NCBI GenBank assembly: GCA_947561395.2
Contig: OX387186.1
Location: forward strand, 43,357,220-43,421,219
Length of the DNA: 64,000 nt
Direction of reading: 5' to 3'
Source of the DNA: Buxus sempervirens
Lineage: Eukaryota > Streptophyta > Magnoliopsida > Buxales > Buxaceae
The notes beneath the pieces are model-generated. The model did no database searches. It was given only the letters and a program-made list of their open reading frames with translations, and had not been told where the DNA came from. This document shows, piece by piece, positions 10,694 through 20,999 of this stretch (position 1 is its first letter; each line of letters starts with the position of its first letter). The position numbers and the translations under genes are program-made.

Positions 10694-11545
10694 TCAGCCC
10701 TGATTCAGCACAAAATTAAATTGATATAGTAAACGTACCATGCAATGTGCTTCTCTGAAATGCATATGACCATAAAGCACTACATCATCAGCAAACATAA
10801 GGTGTGACACAGCAGGACTACCAGGCTTTAATTTAATGCCCCTATACCTTCCATCAAGTTCTGCCCGGGTGATAGCCAAGCTAAGGACCTGTTGGCAGAG
10901 AATAAATAAATATGGGGAAAGGGGGTCTCCGGCATATGGGGAAAGGGGGTCTCCTTGCCGGAGACTCCTAGAAGGTTGAATTTTACCAATAGGAAACCCA
11001 TTAAGCATAATGCTATAAGATGCAGAAGAAACACAAGTCATGATAAGGTTAATGAACTGAGAATTAAAACCAAACTCTGAAAGAACAGATTTTAGAAAGG
11101 ACCAGCTAATCCGATCATATGCTTTAGAAAAATCTAGCTTTAATGCATACCACCCCTGGGGCTGTTTCTGCCTCCTTCTGGAAGTGTTAGAATTCCTTCT
11201 TTTCTTCTTTTCTGCTTTATGGAAAAAATGAGAAATCCCATGGTGGATGAGAATGTTATCTCTTATATGCCTTCCTGGAACAAAAGCAGTCTGATGAGGG
11301 GCAATTAGATTTCGCATCAATGGTCTAATGCGTGTGACCAATAATTTAGAAATTATCTTGTAAATGACATTGCAAAGGCTGATAGGCCTGTACTGACTCA
11401 ACTGTCGAGGGTTTTGAACTTTTGGTACTAACACTATAAATGTCTGATTAATATTATCAGGCAGTATACCTGTCTCAAAAAAAGCCTGAACAAACTTAGT
11501 TACCTTAGGGCCTACTATTTCCCAATATTTCTGATAAAAGACCAC
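10694..11545 (-). pseudogene. LINE reverse transcriptase with an internal 8-residue duplication
   Basis: RVT_1 motifs run in order: INQTFIVLVPKVQNP, QYRPISLCNVIYKIISK, QTAFVPGRHIRDNI, LKLDFSKAYDRISW (first Asp), SLRQGDPLSPY and LMFADDVVLYG (catalytic FADD). The conserved GDPLSPY appears twice in a row (QGDPLSPY, AGDPLSPY) because 24 bp are tandemly duplicated near 10911-10958. This lengthens a structural loop by eight residues without shifting the frame. Activity after such an insertion is doubtful. Confidence 0.9.
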
Positions 11546-11717
11546 AGGAAAGCCATCTGGTCTCGGCGCCTTGAATGGTGAAAGACTTCGGGCAGCTTCC
11601 CAAATCTCCTCAGCAGAAGGTATCCGAGATAGAATGGAATTTTGCGTATCAGAAATCTGTTGGAAAACTAAGAGAGACCTTTTATTAATTTTGGACTACA
11701 GAACACCACACCATACA

Positions 11718-12065
11718 CAGTCGATTTCCTCTACGAGGAAATCCTCTTTCGATTCGTCTTGGGAGCGCCGGGTGACGACACGCGTCCCACCCGGTCCCAC
11801 TCCTCATCATCAGTCCTCTTCGGCTCAGAGGAAATTGGCTGGCTCCGGTTTTTGAGCCAGCCAATTAAACACAAGTTAATTAAACATAGAACGTTGTGTT
11901 CATGCTTAGGTTCTAAAGTCAAACGATCTCGGCCATCCGATCTGCGTACTTTCCATCAACTTACAATCCTTGTGTTCATGGGCTCCCATGTTGGCTCCTA
12001 CTCTATAGATTTCACTTTTGTAGACGTGTAGGAAAGAGGTGTTTCAAGCTGTTTAATCACTTAGA

Positions 12066-12114
<49 letters not shown>

Positions 12115-12498
12115 ATATTTTGGTTGACTAAGGCTTTGAGAAGAAGCCTTGTCTCATGCTGAGCTTGAGCTTAATAATTAATTAAACTTGCAAGTGGAGT
12201 CTCATTTTTCATTTTTTTTTTTTAAAACTCATTTCCTTATCCTGATTGTTCGGAATTTGAGGGGACTGGACTTGGTTATTTTATTCTAGATAATATTTAT
12301 AATTGCACATTTTTGTAGTAAAAAAATAATGCCAATTGTTTTTTTTTATAAAAAACATTATCATTAACAAGTTTTTTTTTTATTTCCTTTTAATTAAGTT
12401 CATATATGCAATTATTTTAATCAACTTTGTAAATTTATAATTGCCCCAGTTAAATAAGCACAAAAAGGCAAATTTTTAGTAAGCAGGACAAGATCTAG
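11718..12498 (+). repeat. Left terminal inverted repeat of the foldback MULE (unique part)
   Basis: This segment is the reverse complement of 14209-14955 with only a few substitutions by eye. The main difference is a TA microsatellite, long here (12070-12111) and short in the partner. The first bases contain their own small inverted repeat (TTTCCTC, TACG, GAGGAAA), so even the very end can form a hairpin. Confidence 0.85.
12070..12111. repeat. (TA)n microsatellite in the left arm
   Basis: About 21 TA units here compare with about 7 at 14590-14603 in the mirror position of the right arm. The two arms have thus expanded or contracted independently since they became inverted copies. Confidence 0.9.
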
Positions 12499-13553
12499 TA
12501 ACCGGGGTTGTGAGGACTTGTAACAGTAGTTGTGAGGACTTGTAACTTGGCTTGTGAGGACTTGTAACAGGGGTTGTGAGGACTTGTAACAGGGGTTGTG
12601 AGGACTTGTAACTTGGCCTGTGAGGACTTGTAACAGTAGTTGTGAGGACGTGTAACAGGGGTTGTGAGGACTTGTAACAGGGGTTGTGAGGACTTGTAAC
12701 TTGGCTTGTGAGGACATGTAACAGGGGTTGTGAGGACTTGTAACCAGGGTTGTGAGGACTTGTAACAGGGGTTGTGAGGACTTGTAACTTGGCTTTGAGG
12801 ACTTGTAACAGGGGTTGTGAGGACTTGTAACAGTAGTTGTGAGGACTTGTAACTTGGCTTGTGAGGACTTGTAACAAGGGTTGTGAGGACTTGTAACAGG
12901 GGTTGTGAAGACTTGTAACAATAGTTGTGAGGACTTGTAACTTGGCTTGTGAGGACTTGTAACAGGGGTTGTGAGGACTTGTAACAGGGGTTGTGAGGAC
13001 TTGTAACCGGGGTTGTGAGGACTTGTAACAGGGGTTGTGAGGACTTGTAACTTGGCTTTAAGGACTCGTAACAGGGGTTGTGAGGACTTGTAACAGTAGT
13101 TGTGAGGACTTGTAACTTGTCTTGTGAGGACTTGTAACAGGGCTTGTGAGGACTTGTAACAGGCTTGTGAGGACTTGTAACTGGGGTTGTGAGGACTTGT
13201 AACCGGACTTGAGAGGACTTGTAACAGGGGTTGTGAGGACTTGTAACAGGGGTTGTGAGGACTTGTAACAGTAGTTGTGAGGACTTGTAACAGGGGTTGT
13301 GAGGACTTGTAACCGGGGTTGTGAGGACTTGTAACAGTAGTTGTGAGGACTTGTAACTTGGCTTGTGAGGACTTGTAACAGGGGTTGTGAGGACTTGTAA
13401 CAGGGGTTGTGAGGACTTGTAACAGTAGTTGTGAGGACTTGTAACTTGGCTTGTGAGGACTTGTAACAGGGGTTGTGAGGACTTGTAACAGGGGTTGTGA
13501 GGACTTGTAACTTGGCTTGTGAGGACTTGTAACAGGGGTTGTGAGGACTTGTA
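12499..13553 (+). repeat. 22-bp minisatellite array, left arm
   Basis: About 48 units of TTGTGAGGACTTGTAAC plus five variable bases fill this stretch. The variable part is mainly AGGGG, AGTAG or TTGGC. The variants recur in ordered blocks, suggesting duplication of multi-unit segments. A 22-bp unit shifts frame each time, so all minus-strand frames stay open and yield long but meaningless peptides (repeating LLQVLTTPVTSPHN and similar). Confidence 0.92.
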
Positions 13554-13571
13554 ATAATGCAATAGATGTAT
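13554..13571. other. Loop between the inverted minisatellite arrays
   Basis: AATGCAATAGATGTAT and a few flanking bases separate the two arrays. It is the only unpaired centre of the palindrome, short enough for cruciform or hairpin formation. Confidence 0.8.
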
Positions 13572-14208
13572 AAGTCCTCACAACCCCTGTTACAAGTCCT
13601 CACAAACCCTGTTACAAGTCCTCACAAGCCAAGTTACAAGTCCTCACAACTACTGTTACAAGTCCTCACAACCCCTGTTACAAGTCCTCACAAGCCAAGT
13701 TACAAGTCCTCACAACCCCTGTTACAAGTCCTCACAAGCCAAGTTACAAGTCCTCACAACCCCTGTTACAAGTCCTCACAACCCCTGTTACAAGTTCTCT
13801 CAAGTCCGGTTACAAGTCCTCACAACCCCAGTTACAAGTCCTCACAAGCCCTGTTACAAGTCCTCACAACCCCTGTTACAAGTCCTCACAACTACTGTTA
13901 CAAGTCCTCACAACCCCTGTTACAAGTCCTCAAAGCCAAGTTACAAGTCCTCACAACCCCTGTTACAAGTCCTCACAACCCCGGTTATAAGTCCTCACAA
14001 CCCCTGTTACAAGTTCTCACAAGCCAAGTTACAAGTCCTCACAACCCCTGTGACAAGTCCTCACAACTACTGTTACAAGTCCTCACAAGCCAAGTTACAA
14101 GTCCTCACAACCCCTGTTACAAGTCCTCACAACCCCTGTTACAAGTCCACACAAGCCAAGTTACAAGTCCTCACAACTACTGTTACAAGTCCTCACAACC
14201 CCGGTTAC
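13572..14208 (-). repeat. 22-bp minisatellite array, right arm
   Basis: This is the same repeat in inverted orientation, about 29 units (GTTACAAGTCCTCACAA plus variable bases). It is about 420 bp shorter than the left array, so the arms are asymmetric. The block order of variants at the outer end (next to 14208) mirrors the start of the left array. Confidence 0.92.
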
Positions 14209-14955
14209 TAGATCTTGTCCTGCTTACTAAAAATTTGCCTTTTTGTGCTTATTTAACTGGGGCAATTATAAATTTACAAAGTTGATTAAAATAATTGCAT
14301 ATATGAACTTAATGAAAAGAAAATAAAAAAAAACTTGTTAATGATAATGTTTTTTATAAAAAAAAACAATTGGCATTATTTTTTTACTACAAAAATGTGC
14401 AATTATAAATATTATCTAGAATAAAATAACCAAGTCCAGTCCCCTCAAATTCCGAACAATCAGGATAAGGAAATGAGTTTAAAAAAAAAAATGAAAAATG
14501 AGACTCCACTTGCAAGTTTAATTAATTATTAAGCTCAAGCTCAGCATGAGACAAGGCTTCTTCTCAAAGCCTTAGTCAACCAAAATATAGATATATATAT
14601 ATACAATTCTAAGTGATTAAACAGCTTGAAACACCTCTTTCCTACACGTCTACAAAAGTGAAATTTATAGAGTAGGAGCCAACATGGGAGCCCATGAACA
14701 CAAGGATTGTAAGTTGATGGAAAGTACGCAGATCGGATGGCCGAGATCGTTTGACTTTAGAACCTAAGCATGAACACAACGTTCTATGTTTAATTAACTT
14801 GTGTTTAATTGGCTGGCTCAAAAACCGGAGCCAGCCAATTTCCTCTGAGCCGAAGAGGACTGATGATGAGGAGTGGGACCGGGTGGGACGCGTGTCGTCA
14901 CCCGGCGCTCCCAAGACGAATCGAAAGAGGATTTCCTCGTAGAGGAAATCGACTG
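14209..14955 (-). repeat. Right terminal inverted repeat of the foldback MULE (unique part)
   Basis: Mirror copy of 11718-12498, ending ...GGAAATCGACTG directly before the duplicated CACCATACA. Differences from the left arm are few: the shorter TA run, a couple of substitutions near 14315-14330 and changes in A-run length. Confidence 0.85.
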
Positions 14956-14964
14956 CACCATACA

Positions 14965-15239
14965 CACAACACTTTTAGAAACGTCACTTACAGGGACTCA
15001 CCACACACCATTGACTCTTTCAACAACTGATTTAAAAAGAAACAAACTCCTACGTGGCCTGTAAATATGCCACACGACCCCACTACTCTTAACAAACCCC
15101 CCAATACGCATAACCAACAACCACATCACCACATCACTTCCAAAAATCTGGGTTACATACCAACCCACTAACACAACTTCACCAAACAAACTCATACGTG
15201 ATAAAAACTCATCCCTAAAACTTTGCATCACTTTTAACA
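14965..15239. other. Unexplained segment interrupting the LINE (with 11690-11717)
   Basis: Between the right duplication of the foldback MULE and the left duplication of the young copia lie about 275 bp of GT/AC-biased DNA. Together with about 30 bp at 11690-11717 it formed one roughly 300-bp stretch before those insertions. It does not read as LINE protein, although LINE sequence resumes on both outer sides. It may be an older insertion (MITE or solo fragment). I find no clear terminal repeat. Confidence 0.45.
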
Positions 15240-15244
15240 AAATC

Positions 15245-15591
15245 TGTTGGAGGAGGATGAAGAGAAAAGACATTCTCTTATTCTCAAGAGAGGACAACAA
15301 TAGAGGATAGAGACAAAAAACAATTGGTAAACCTCCAAGAGAAGTGTACGTCCACTTCTTCTCTTCAATTCTTTTTCCTTTCTTTCTTACTTCATACAAT
15401 AACACAATGACATTGACTATTTAAAGACAAAAGTAAATGACTAGTCAACATGACTTTTTCCAATACAAACAAACTCAAGGTCCCAATACAACTAACTTAA
15501 AGTCCCAACACTTTAATGCCTTTCCAAGAGATAAAACCTTTCCCAAGCTACTAATTCCAACACACAATAAATTAAGTTTACATTTTCAACA
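15245..15591 (-). repeat. 3' LTR of the young copia element
   Basis: 347 bp, TGTTGGAGGAGG at the left end and TTTTCAACA at the right. It matches 19686-20029 except for scattered changes and an extra TTC near 15359. A TATA-like run (TTTAAATAG on the minus strand, near 15418) is a candidate promoter element. Confidence 0.93.
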
Positions 15592-15600
15592 TCCTCCTTT
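15592..15600 (-). other. Polypurine tract of the young copia element
   Basis: On the minus strand AAAGGAGGA lies directly before the 3' LTR. It serves as plus-strand primer. Confidence 0.75.
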
Positions 15601-15604
15601 AAAC

Positions 15605-16929
15605 TTAATTTCTTCCAACTCCAAGCAAAGTCCTTAGCTTGGTAAAAGTGTCATACTTGAGGGGCTTTGTGAAAATATCAGTAACTTGGTCATGTGTCTT
15701 CACATACTTAACTTGCATTTCATCCTTTGCAATGCATTCTCTAAGGAAATGATACCTTATATCTATGTGTGTTGCTTCTATTATGAAAAACTGGATTTTT
15801 AGCCAATGCAAGAGCAGACTTGTTATCAACAAAAATTTCTGTAGCATCCTTTTGTGGCATGTGTATCTCTTTCAACAACCTTCTCAACCAAATAGCATGG
15901 CAAACACAAGAAGTAGCCGCAACATACTCAGCTTCACATGTGGAGAGTGTAACAATTGGTTGCTTTTTTGAACTCCATGTAAAAGCCGTATTCCCCAAGT
16001 AGAAAACGAAGCCACTAGTACTCTTCCGCTCATCCAAATCTCCAGCCCAATCACTATCACTATATCCCACAAGCTTAAATTCATTAGAAAATGAATAAAG
16101 CAAGCCAAAATTGGTTGTACCTTTGATATAACGAAGAATTCGTTTGGCCGCCTTGAAATGTGTTATGGTTGGTGCCTCCATATATCTACTAACAAGCCCA
16201 ACTCCATATAATATATCTGGCCGTGTGCATGTTAAGTACCTTAAGCTTCCAACAAGACTTTTGAACATTGTAGAGTCCACCTTTTCTCCTTCCTCATGCC
16301 TTAACAACTTCACTCCACATTCTACCGGAGTATTCACCACTTGACAATCTTCCATCTTGAACTTTGTAAGGATCTCTTTTGCAAAACCTTCTTGGGAAAC
16401 AAAAATCCCTTCCTCCGTTTGTTTGATCTCAATGCCAAGATAATAAGACATGAGACCAATATCAGTCATTTCAAACTCCTTAGCCATTGCTTGCTTGAAC
16501 TCTCCAAATATACTTGGGTCATTACCCGTAAAGGTCAAATCATCAACATAAATGCATACAATCAAAATAATTTCATTACGCACCTTAGCATAGAGAGCAT
16601 GCTCATGTGGGCACTTTGTAAACCCATTCTCTTGGAAATAGTTGTCAATTCTATTATTCCATGCTCTTGGTGCTTGCTTCAAGCCATACAAGGCTTTCTT
16701 TAACTTCAACACTTTGTCTTCATGGTTTGATCACATAACCCAAAGGTTGCTCTATATATACTTCTTTTTCAAGCACTCCATTCAAGAAAGCCGATTTGAC
16801 GTCCGTTTGAAATATCTTCCACTTGTTTTAAGCCGCAAGTGGGATGATCATACGAATGGTCTCTAACCATGCAACAGGTGCAAAGACTTCATCATAGTCA
16901 ATGCCGGGACGTTGACTGTATCCCTTGGC
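15605..16929 (-). pseudogene. Copia RT (C-terminal) and RNase H, frame-shifted
   Basis: Reading leftward: [20 protein letters not shown], a TAA in LAA/NKWKI near 16828 (CAA expected), [20 protein letters not shown], and a one-base slip near 16712. A long open stretch follows with LKKALYGLKQAPRAW, the catalytic YVDD, YLTCTRPDILYGVGL, then RNase H (SDSDWAGDLDERKSTSGF, STCEAEYVAATS, IFVDNKSAL). A second slip near 15790 moves the C terminus (HIDIRYHFLRE, THDQVTDIFTKPL) to another frame that runs to 15605. All catalytic motifs are recognisable, so decay is slight. Confidence 0.92.
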
Positions 16930-19661
16930 TACCAACCTTGCTTTGTTTCTTTCAACTTCACCTTTAGCAATTTTCTTTTCTTTGAACACCACTTTACTCC
17001 AATGGGTTTTTGACCTTTTGGAATGGTTGCTAACTCCCATTTATCATTTTTCTTTATCGCCTTGATCTCCTCATCCATAGCAAGTCTCCACTTTTCATCT
17101 TTCATTGCTTCTTCAAAGCTTATTGGCTTACAATCTACAAAGAGGCAAAAGAGGTTCAAATCTTCATTTAAATTTTCCGTTACCTCATAAAGGTCATTAA
17201 GACTTCTCATTCTTGGTTGCCTTTCACTAGAACCTCCTTCAGAAGATGATGAAGGTGTAGTAGGATTTGTTGGTGATAAAGGAGGTATTTTAGTCTCTTG
17301 AACTTCATTTCCTTCCACTTCTTCTTCATGGAATGGAAAGAAATCAAATTTCTTCTTATCTCCATCGCTCCAATCCCATGAACCTTCTTCATTGAACTCC
17401 ACATCTCTACTAACAATCACCTTGCTGTTGCTCGGGTTGTAGAGCTTGTAGCCTTTGGACCTTCTATCATACCTAACAAAGATGTGCTTCTTGCTTTTGT
17501 TATCAAGCTTGGTCCTTTCTTGATCAGGTACATGTACATAGCCAATACTCCCAAAAACTTTCAAATGAGAGACACTTGGCTTCCTTCCGCTCCATGCTTC
17601 TTGGGGTGTTGAGTTCCATACACTTCTTGTAGGACTCCGGTTTGATAGGTACATGGCACAATCAACCGCTTCCGCCCAAAACTCTTTAGGCATTCCCTTC
17701 GTCTTCAACATGCTTCGAGTCATATTAAGAATGGTATTAGTCTTTCTTTCAATGACACCATTTTGCTGTGGAGATCTAGGGACAGTCATGGGTCGATGAA
17801 TTCCATAAGCTTCACAAAACTTGTTAAACTCATTAGAAGTAAACTCACCCCCTCTATCTGTTCTCAAAGCTTTAATACAATAGCCACTTTGATTTTCAAC
17901 AAGTGCTTTGAATTTCTTAAAAGCACTAAATACATCAGATTTTTCTTTCAAAAAATAAACCCATGTTTTTCTACTAAAGTCATCAATAAAAAGAAGAAAA
18001 TACCAATTTTTACCAAACGAAGAAGGCTTGATCGGTCCACAAACATCGGCATGAACAAGTTGGAGAGGTTTACTTGCTCTTGTTGTGGCTTCTTTTGGAA
18101 AACTCTTTCGGAATTGCTTACCAACGAGACATCCTTCACATACTTGATTGGGTTGATCAATACATGGTAAGCCAATCACCATCCTCTTCTGAGACAACAG
18201 CTTCAGTCCATCAAAGTTAACATGTCCAAGCCTCAAATGCCAAAGCCAAGAAGAATCTTTCACACAGGCTTTAAGACATTTAGCTACATCAGTTTGAATA
18301 TCAAGCAAAAACATTCTATTGCTTGTCATGGGCACTTTAGCTATCACATTTCCCAAGTTATCTTGTAGTACAAGACTACGATTTTTCATGTGGATCTCAT
18401 AATCTTTCTCCAAAAGTTGTCCCAAACTCAAAATGTTACTTTTCATGCTTGGAACATAATATACATCACTCATAAATTGATGGCCTCCATGTTTTAAACG
18501 AATAAGGATTGTACCTTTCCCTTCAATTGGAACTTTGGACAAGTCTCCAAAAGTCACGAACCCGGTCACTGATTCATCAAGTTCGACGAACTTGTCTTTT
18601 TCTCCACACATGTGATTGCTTGCTGCATTGTCAAGGTACCACCAATCTTTCTTGCCCCTTTCATCTCCTTTGTGTGCAAGTAGCAAAGTAGGACTTGCTT
18701 CCTCATTCTCTGCATGATTGGCTTTCTCTTCAACACTTTTAGAACTCCAACACTCTGAGGCATAGTGGCCGTATTTTTGACAATTATAACACTTGATATT
18801 GGACTTGTCATATTGTTTTCCTGTTTGCCTCAAGTAATTACCTCTACCACGAACTCTTGACGATTGACCCCTCTCTTCGTTGTTGGAGTTTTGATAGCTT
18901 TGTCTACCTCGTCCTCGTCCTCTTCCTTGGCTTTGTCCACGTCCACGGCCTCTTCCTCGTTGACCTTTTTCATGCTCTTCGTCCTTCTCTTTTATTGAAA
19001 GCTTGGTGGCTAAGACATGCTCAAGTGAACCCTCCTTATTCTTATTGATTCTCTCTTCATGGGCTTGTAGAGAACCCAAAAGTTGATCAATGGTCATATT
19101 GTCCAAATCTTTGGACTCTTCAATAGCTACCACAATATAATCAAACTTAGAATGCAACGAGTGAAGGATCTTCTCAATCACGCGGACATCCTCCAATTTT
19201 TCTCCAAACCTCTTCATTTGATTTACTATTGTTAACACCCTTGAAAAGAAATCTGCAATTAATTCAGATTCCTGCATTTGTATTGCGTCAAACTCTCCTC
19301 GTAGCTTCTGAAGCCGCACCTTCTTCACTTTATCAACTCCATGATAGGAATTTCGTAGGATCTCCCATGCTTGCTTGGCTGTGATTGCATTTGCCACTTT
19401 CTCAAACATTGATTCATCCAAACACTGATGGATGAGGGTAAGAGCTTGTTGATCCTTCTTCTGCAACTTCTGCAGAGACTCCTTCTGTGTAGGATTCAAC
19501 ATAGCTTCATTTTGAGGTTCAGCATAACCTCTATCTATAATCTCCCATGCATCTTGAGATCCAAGCAATGCCTTCATAAGAATACACCACGTCTCATAGT
19601 TCTCCTTCGTCAAATGAGGGAACTGAAATGGAAACGTTGAGTTTGCCATTTCCAGGATCAA
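16929..19661 (-). CDS. Copia gag-protease-integrase polyprotein (910 codons, ends at a frameshift)
   Basis: The start [20 protein letters not shown] is a standard gag N terminus of TNT1-94-annotated plant copia elements. A UBN2-type gag domain fills the first 220 residues or so, then an Arg-Gly repeat region and a zinc knuckle [14 protein letters not shown]. The protease site reads LDNAASNHM; variants of DTG are common at this position. The GAG-pre-integrase motif ([14 protein letters not shown]) and an integrase core follow, with [16 protein letters not shown] and QQNGVIERK supplying Asp-Asp-Glu. The frame enters RT and breaks at a missing base near 16990 (KWCSKK where KWVFK is expected). 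ATG at 19661 is 10 bp from the primer-binding site. Confidence 0.92.
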   Translation of the reverse strand: MILEMANSTFPFQFPHLTKENYETWCILMKALLGSQDAWEIIDRGYAEPQNEAMLNPTQKESLQKLQKKDQQALTLIHQCLDESMFEKVANAITAKQAWEILRNSYHGVDKVKKVRLQKLRGEFDAIQMQESELIADFFSRVLTIVNQMKRFGEKLEDVRVIEKILHSLHSKFDYIVVAIEESKDLDNMTIDQLLGSLQAHEERINKNKEGSLEHVLATKLSIKEKDEEHEKGQRGRGRGRGQSQGRGRGRGRQSYQNSNNEERGQSSRVRGRGNYLRQTGKQYDKSNIKCYNCQKYGHYASECWSSKSVEEKANHAENEEASPTLLLAHKGDERGKKDWWYLDNAASNHMCGEKDKFVELDESVTGFVTFGDLSKVPIEGKGTILIRLKHGGHQFMSDVYYVPSMKSNILSLGQLLEKDYEIHMKNRSLVLQDNLGNVIAKVPMTSNRMFLLDIQTDVAKCLKACVKDSSWLWHLRLGHVNFDGLKLLSQKRMVIGLPCIDQPNQVCEGCLVGKQFRKSFPKEATTRASKPLQLVHADVCGPIKPSSFGKNWYFLLFIDDFSRKTWVYFLKEKSDVFSAFKKFKALVENQSGYCIKALRTDRGGEFTSNEFNKFCEAYGIHRPMTVPRSPQQNGVIERKTNTILNMTRSMLKTKGMPKEFWAEAVDCAMYLSNRSPTRSVWNSTPQEAWSGRKPSVSHLKVFGSIGYVHVPDQERTKLDNKSKKHIFVRYDRRSKGYKLYNPSNSKVIVSRDVEFNEEGSWDWSDGDKKKFDFFPFHEEEVEGNEVQETKIPPLSPTNPTTPSSSSEGGSSERQPRMRSLNDLYEVTENLNEDLNLFCLFVDCKPISFEEAMKDEKWRLAMDEEIKAIKKNDKWELATIPKGQKPIGVKWCSKKRKLLKVKLKETKQGW

Positions 19662-19670
19662 ACACTTGAT

Positions 19671-19682
19671 GCTCTGATACCA
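19671..19682 (-). other. Primer-binding site for initiator tRNA-Met
   Basis: The minus strand reads TGGTATCAGAGC, complementary to the 3' end of plant tRNA-iMet. It is three bases from the end of the 5' LTR, the standard copia arrangement. Confidence 0.95.
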
Positions 19683-19685
19683 CTT

Positions 19686-20029
19686 TGTTGGAGGAGGATG
19701 AAGAGAAAAGACTTTCTCTTATTCTCAAGAGAGGACAACAATAGAGGATAGAGACAAAACACAATTGGTAAACCTCCAAGAGAAGTGTACGTCCACTTCT
19801 CTTCAATTCTTTTTCTTTTCTTTCTTACTTCATACAATAACACAATGACATTGACTACTTAAAGACAAAAGTAAATGACTAGTCAACATGATTCTTTCCA
19901 ATACAAATAAACTCAAGGTCCCAATACAACTAACTTAAGGTCCCAACACTTTAATGCCTTTCCAAGATATAAAACCTTTCCCAAGCTACTAATTCCAACA
20001 CACAATAAATTAAGTTTACATTTTCAACA
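19686..20029 (-). repeat. 5' LTR of the young copia element
   Basis: 344 bp, the promoter-side LTR for the minus-strand element. About 97 percent identical to the 3' LTR by my hand count. Confidence 0.93.
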
Positions 20030-20034
20030 AAATC

Positions 20035-20405
20035 TGCTTTGGAATGAGCCCAGGTAATTGAAAATTCGTCCGTTGAGCCTATTCCCTGAACAAAGAATCA
20101 AAATAAGATATGATATGAGATTCTAAAGCCTTAGGATCAGAGATTTCTACATTTCCAACATCCTTCGAGGAATAAATATAATTTTTCTGTTGCCGGACAA
20201 GTCTTATGAAAAGACTAAAGTGTTTAAATCTCTAAATTGCAACCACTTCACCGTCAACTTTTGGTACCATAAAATTTCCTGCTGGGTTAGGAGCTTCGAA
20301 TACTCCTTTAAAAGGTTTTTCTCAGATATGGAGAGATCCTCTTCGACCTATTGGAGCTGGTATTTGACTTGAGCTAACGTCTTGGCAGGAGAATGCATGT
20401 ACCTT
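20035..20405 (-). pseudogene. LINE fragment upstream of RT (continuation of the 8678-11690 element)
   Basis: On the minus strand the sequence gives LLKEYSKLLTQQEILWYQ, then KLTVKWLQFRDLNT, with worn remnants of the following RT linker. This is the conserved region between endonuclease and RT in plant LINEs (usually QEEIFWYQKSRVKWLQ-GD-NT). It directly abuts the target duplication of the young copia, so it is the upstream part of the same LINE. The LINE is 5'-truncated near 20405, before its endonuclease domain. Confidence 0.75.
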
Positions 20406-20890
20406 TGCATTCCCTAGACCAATTAAATGCTTTCATCCATCTACTGTAACGGGATGATTATCTCTGATATTTATGTTGATTATATAACTTTTTGATAGTA
20501 TGATTCTTTATAATAAAGTGGCTGGTATTGAGTGATATCATGCTTGATCAGTCAACAAGGCAAATCTGTCACCTGGGTTTGCTTGAGCTTGTTGGATCAG
20601 GCTTTGTGTTACTTTATGCAAATTAATTGGAACATGGCCTTCATAACGATGATAATTATTTGGCCCCAAATTTCTGAAGTATTAGACTTTTAAAAGAAAA
20701 TTTCAACTTGTTCGTTATGTAAAACAAAATAGCACTGACATAACTTGAGCTTACTTCCCTTCTGAGTATTTTGGCTGAGAGAGCTTCCTTGGGTAGTATT
20801 AGCATGTGTGTATGTTTGTGCGTTTATCACAGTTATCATTATTATAATTATCTCAGCCACTATCTTCGGATTTCTCCTCTTTTCATGCAG
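20406..20890. other. Intron or spacer upstream of the COQ5 exon
   Basis: No coding match. The last 20 bp are a pyrimidine-rich tract ending TTTCATGCAG, a good splice acceptor for the exon at 20891. If the COQ5 locus is functional, this and the nested TE block to the left could be one long intron. Confidence 0.5.
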
Positions 20891-20999
20891 ATATGATTGC
20901 TACTCTTTTTCTGTTATTCCGGCTATGGGAGAGCTAGTTGCTGGTGATCACGAATCTTACCAATATTTAGTTGAGAGCATACGTCATTTTCCTCCCCAG
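20891..20999 (+). CDS. COQ5: COQ5 (ubiquinone biosynthesis C-methyltransferase), penultimate exon
   Basis: The exon lies between an AG acceptor (20889-20890) and a GT donor (21000-21001). It encodes [18 protein letters not shown], then [10 protein letters not shown] and FPPQ. This is the C-terminal part of the mitochondrial UbiE/COQ5 methyltransferase, which methylates a polyprenyl-benzoquinol intermediate of coenzyme Q. Conserved Tyr and Arg positions have become Cys and His ([16 protein letters not shown]), which hints at relaxed selection. Earlier exons with the SAM-binding motif are not seen upstream in the window. Confidence 0.85.

Larger units (their letters stand above)
8678..11690 (-). 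mobile_element. L1-type LINE (3' portion), host of later nested insertions
   Basis: Coding order on the minus strand is RT, then zf-RVT region, then RNase H, then a 3' end. The end reads TTTACTGTTGTTTACCAAAA and a short A-run (T-run at 8678-8685 on plus). The LINE upstream part reappears at 20035-20405, so everything between is inserted later. Several stops and a frameshift between RT and RNase H show decay. The endonuclease domain is absent. Confidence 0.88.
11718..14955. mobile_element. Foldback Mutator-like element with inverted minisatellite arms
   Basis: The element is 3238 bp and palindromic at large scale. CAGTCGATTTCC begins the left arm and its complement ends the right arm, and the arms match almost base for base over about 740 bp. 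Inside them lie inverted arrays of a 22-bp repeat separated by a loop of only about 20 bp. CACCATACA occurs immediately outside both ends (11709-11717 and 14956-14964). A 9-bp duplication is the usual mark of Mutator-like transposition. There is no transposase, so it depends on another element. A transcript through it would fold into a hairpin with a stem well over 1 kb. Confidence 0.85.
15245..20029 (-). mobile_element. Young, near-complete Ty1/copia retrotransposon
   Basis: The element is 4785 bp with two LTRs (15245-15591 and 19686-20029) that differ by about nine substitutions and one 3-bp indel by my count, so it is recent. AAATC is duplicated outside both ends (15240-15244 and 20030-20034). 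The LTRs begin TGTTGG and end CAACA. A tRNA-iMet primer-binding site adjoins the 5' LTR and a purine tract adjoins the 3' LTR. The single coding unit has at least two frameshifts and one stop in RT, so this copy is not autonomous now. It sits inside LINE-derived DNA. Confidence 0.95.

Noticed and set aside
12499..14208. CRISPR-like appearance of regularly spaced short repeats
   Set aside because: The units are contiguous and only five bases vary, with a few recurring variants. There are no unique spacers and no cas genes, and the DNA is plant nuclear.
12421..14285. Long open frames (up to 386 codons) of a repeating Leu/Val/Thr/Ser/Pro/His protein on both strands
   Set aside because: They are translations of a 22-bp minisatellite that contains no stop in several frames. 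The same peptide appears in three frames and on both strands, and no promoter or non-repeat domain is attached.
18570..18660. Mutated protease site (LDNAAS instead of LDTGAS) as cause of copia inactivation
   Set aside because: Copia proteases show natural variation here (DNA, DSG, DNG), and the rest of the motif is intact; the frameshifts are a better explanation.
8678..20470. A target-site duplication for the large LINE (candidate TCCATCT near 8660 and 20437)
   Set aside because: Only seven bases match and the 5' junction is not fixed, so chance is likely.
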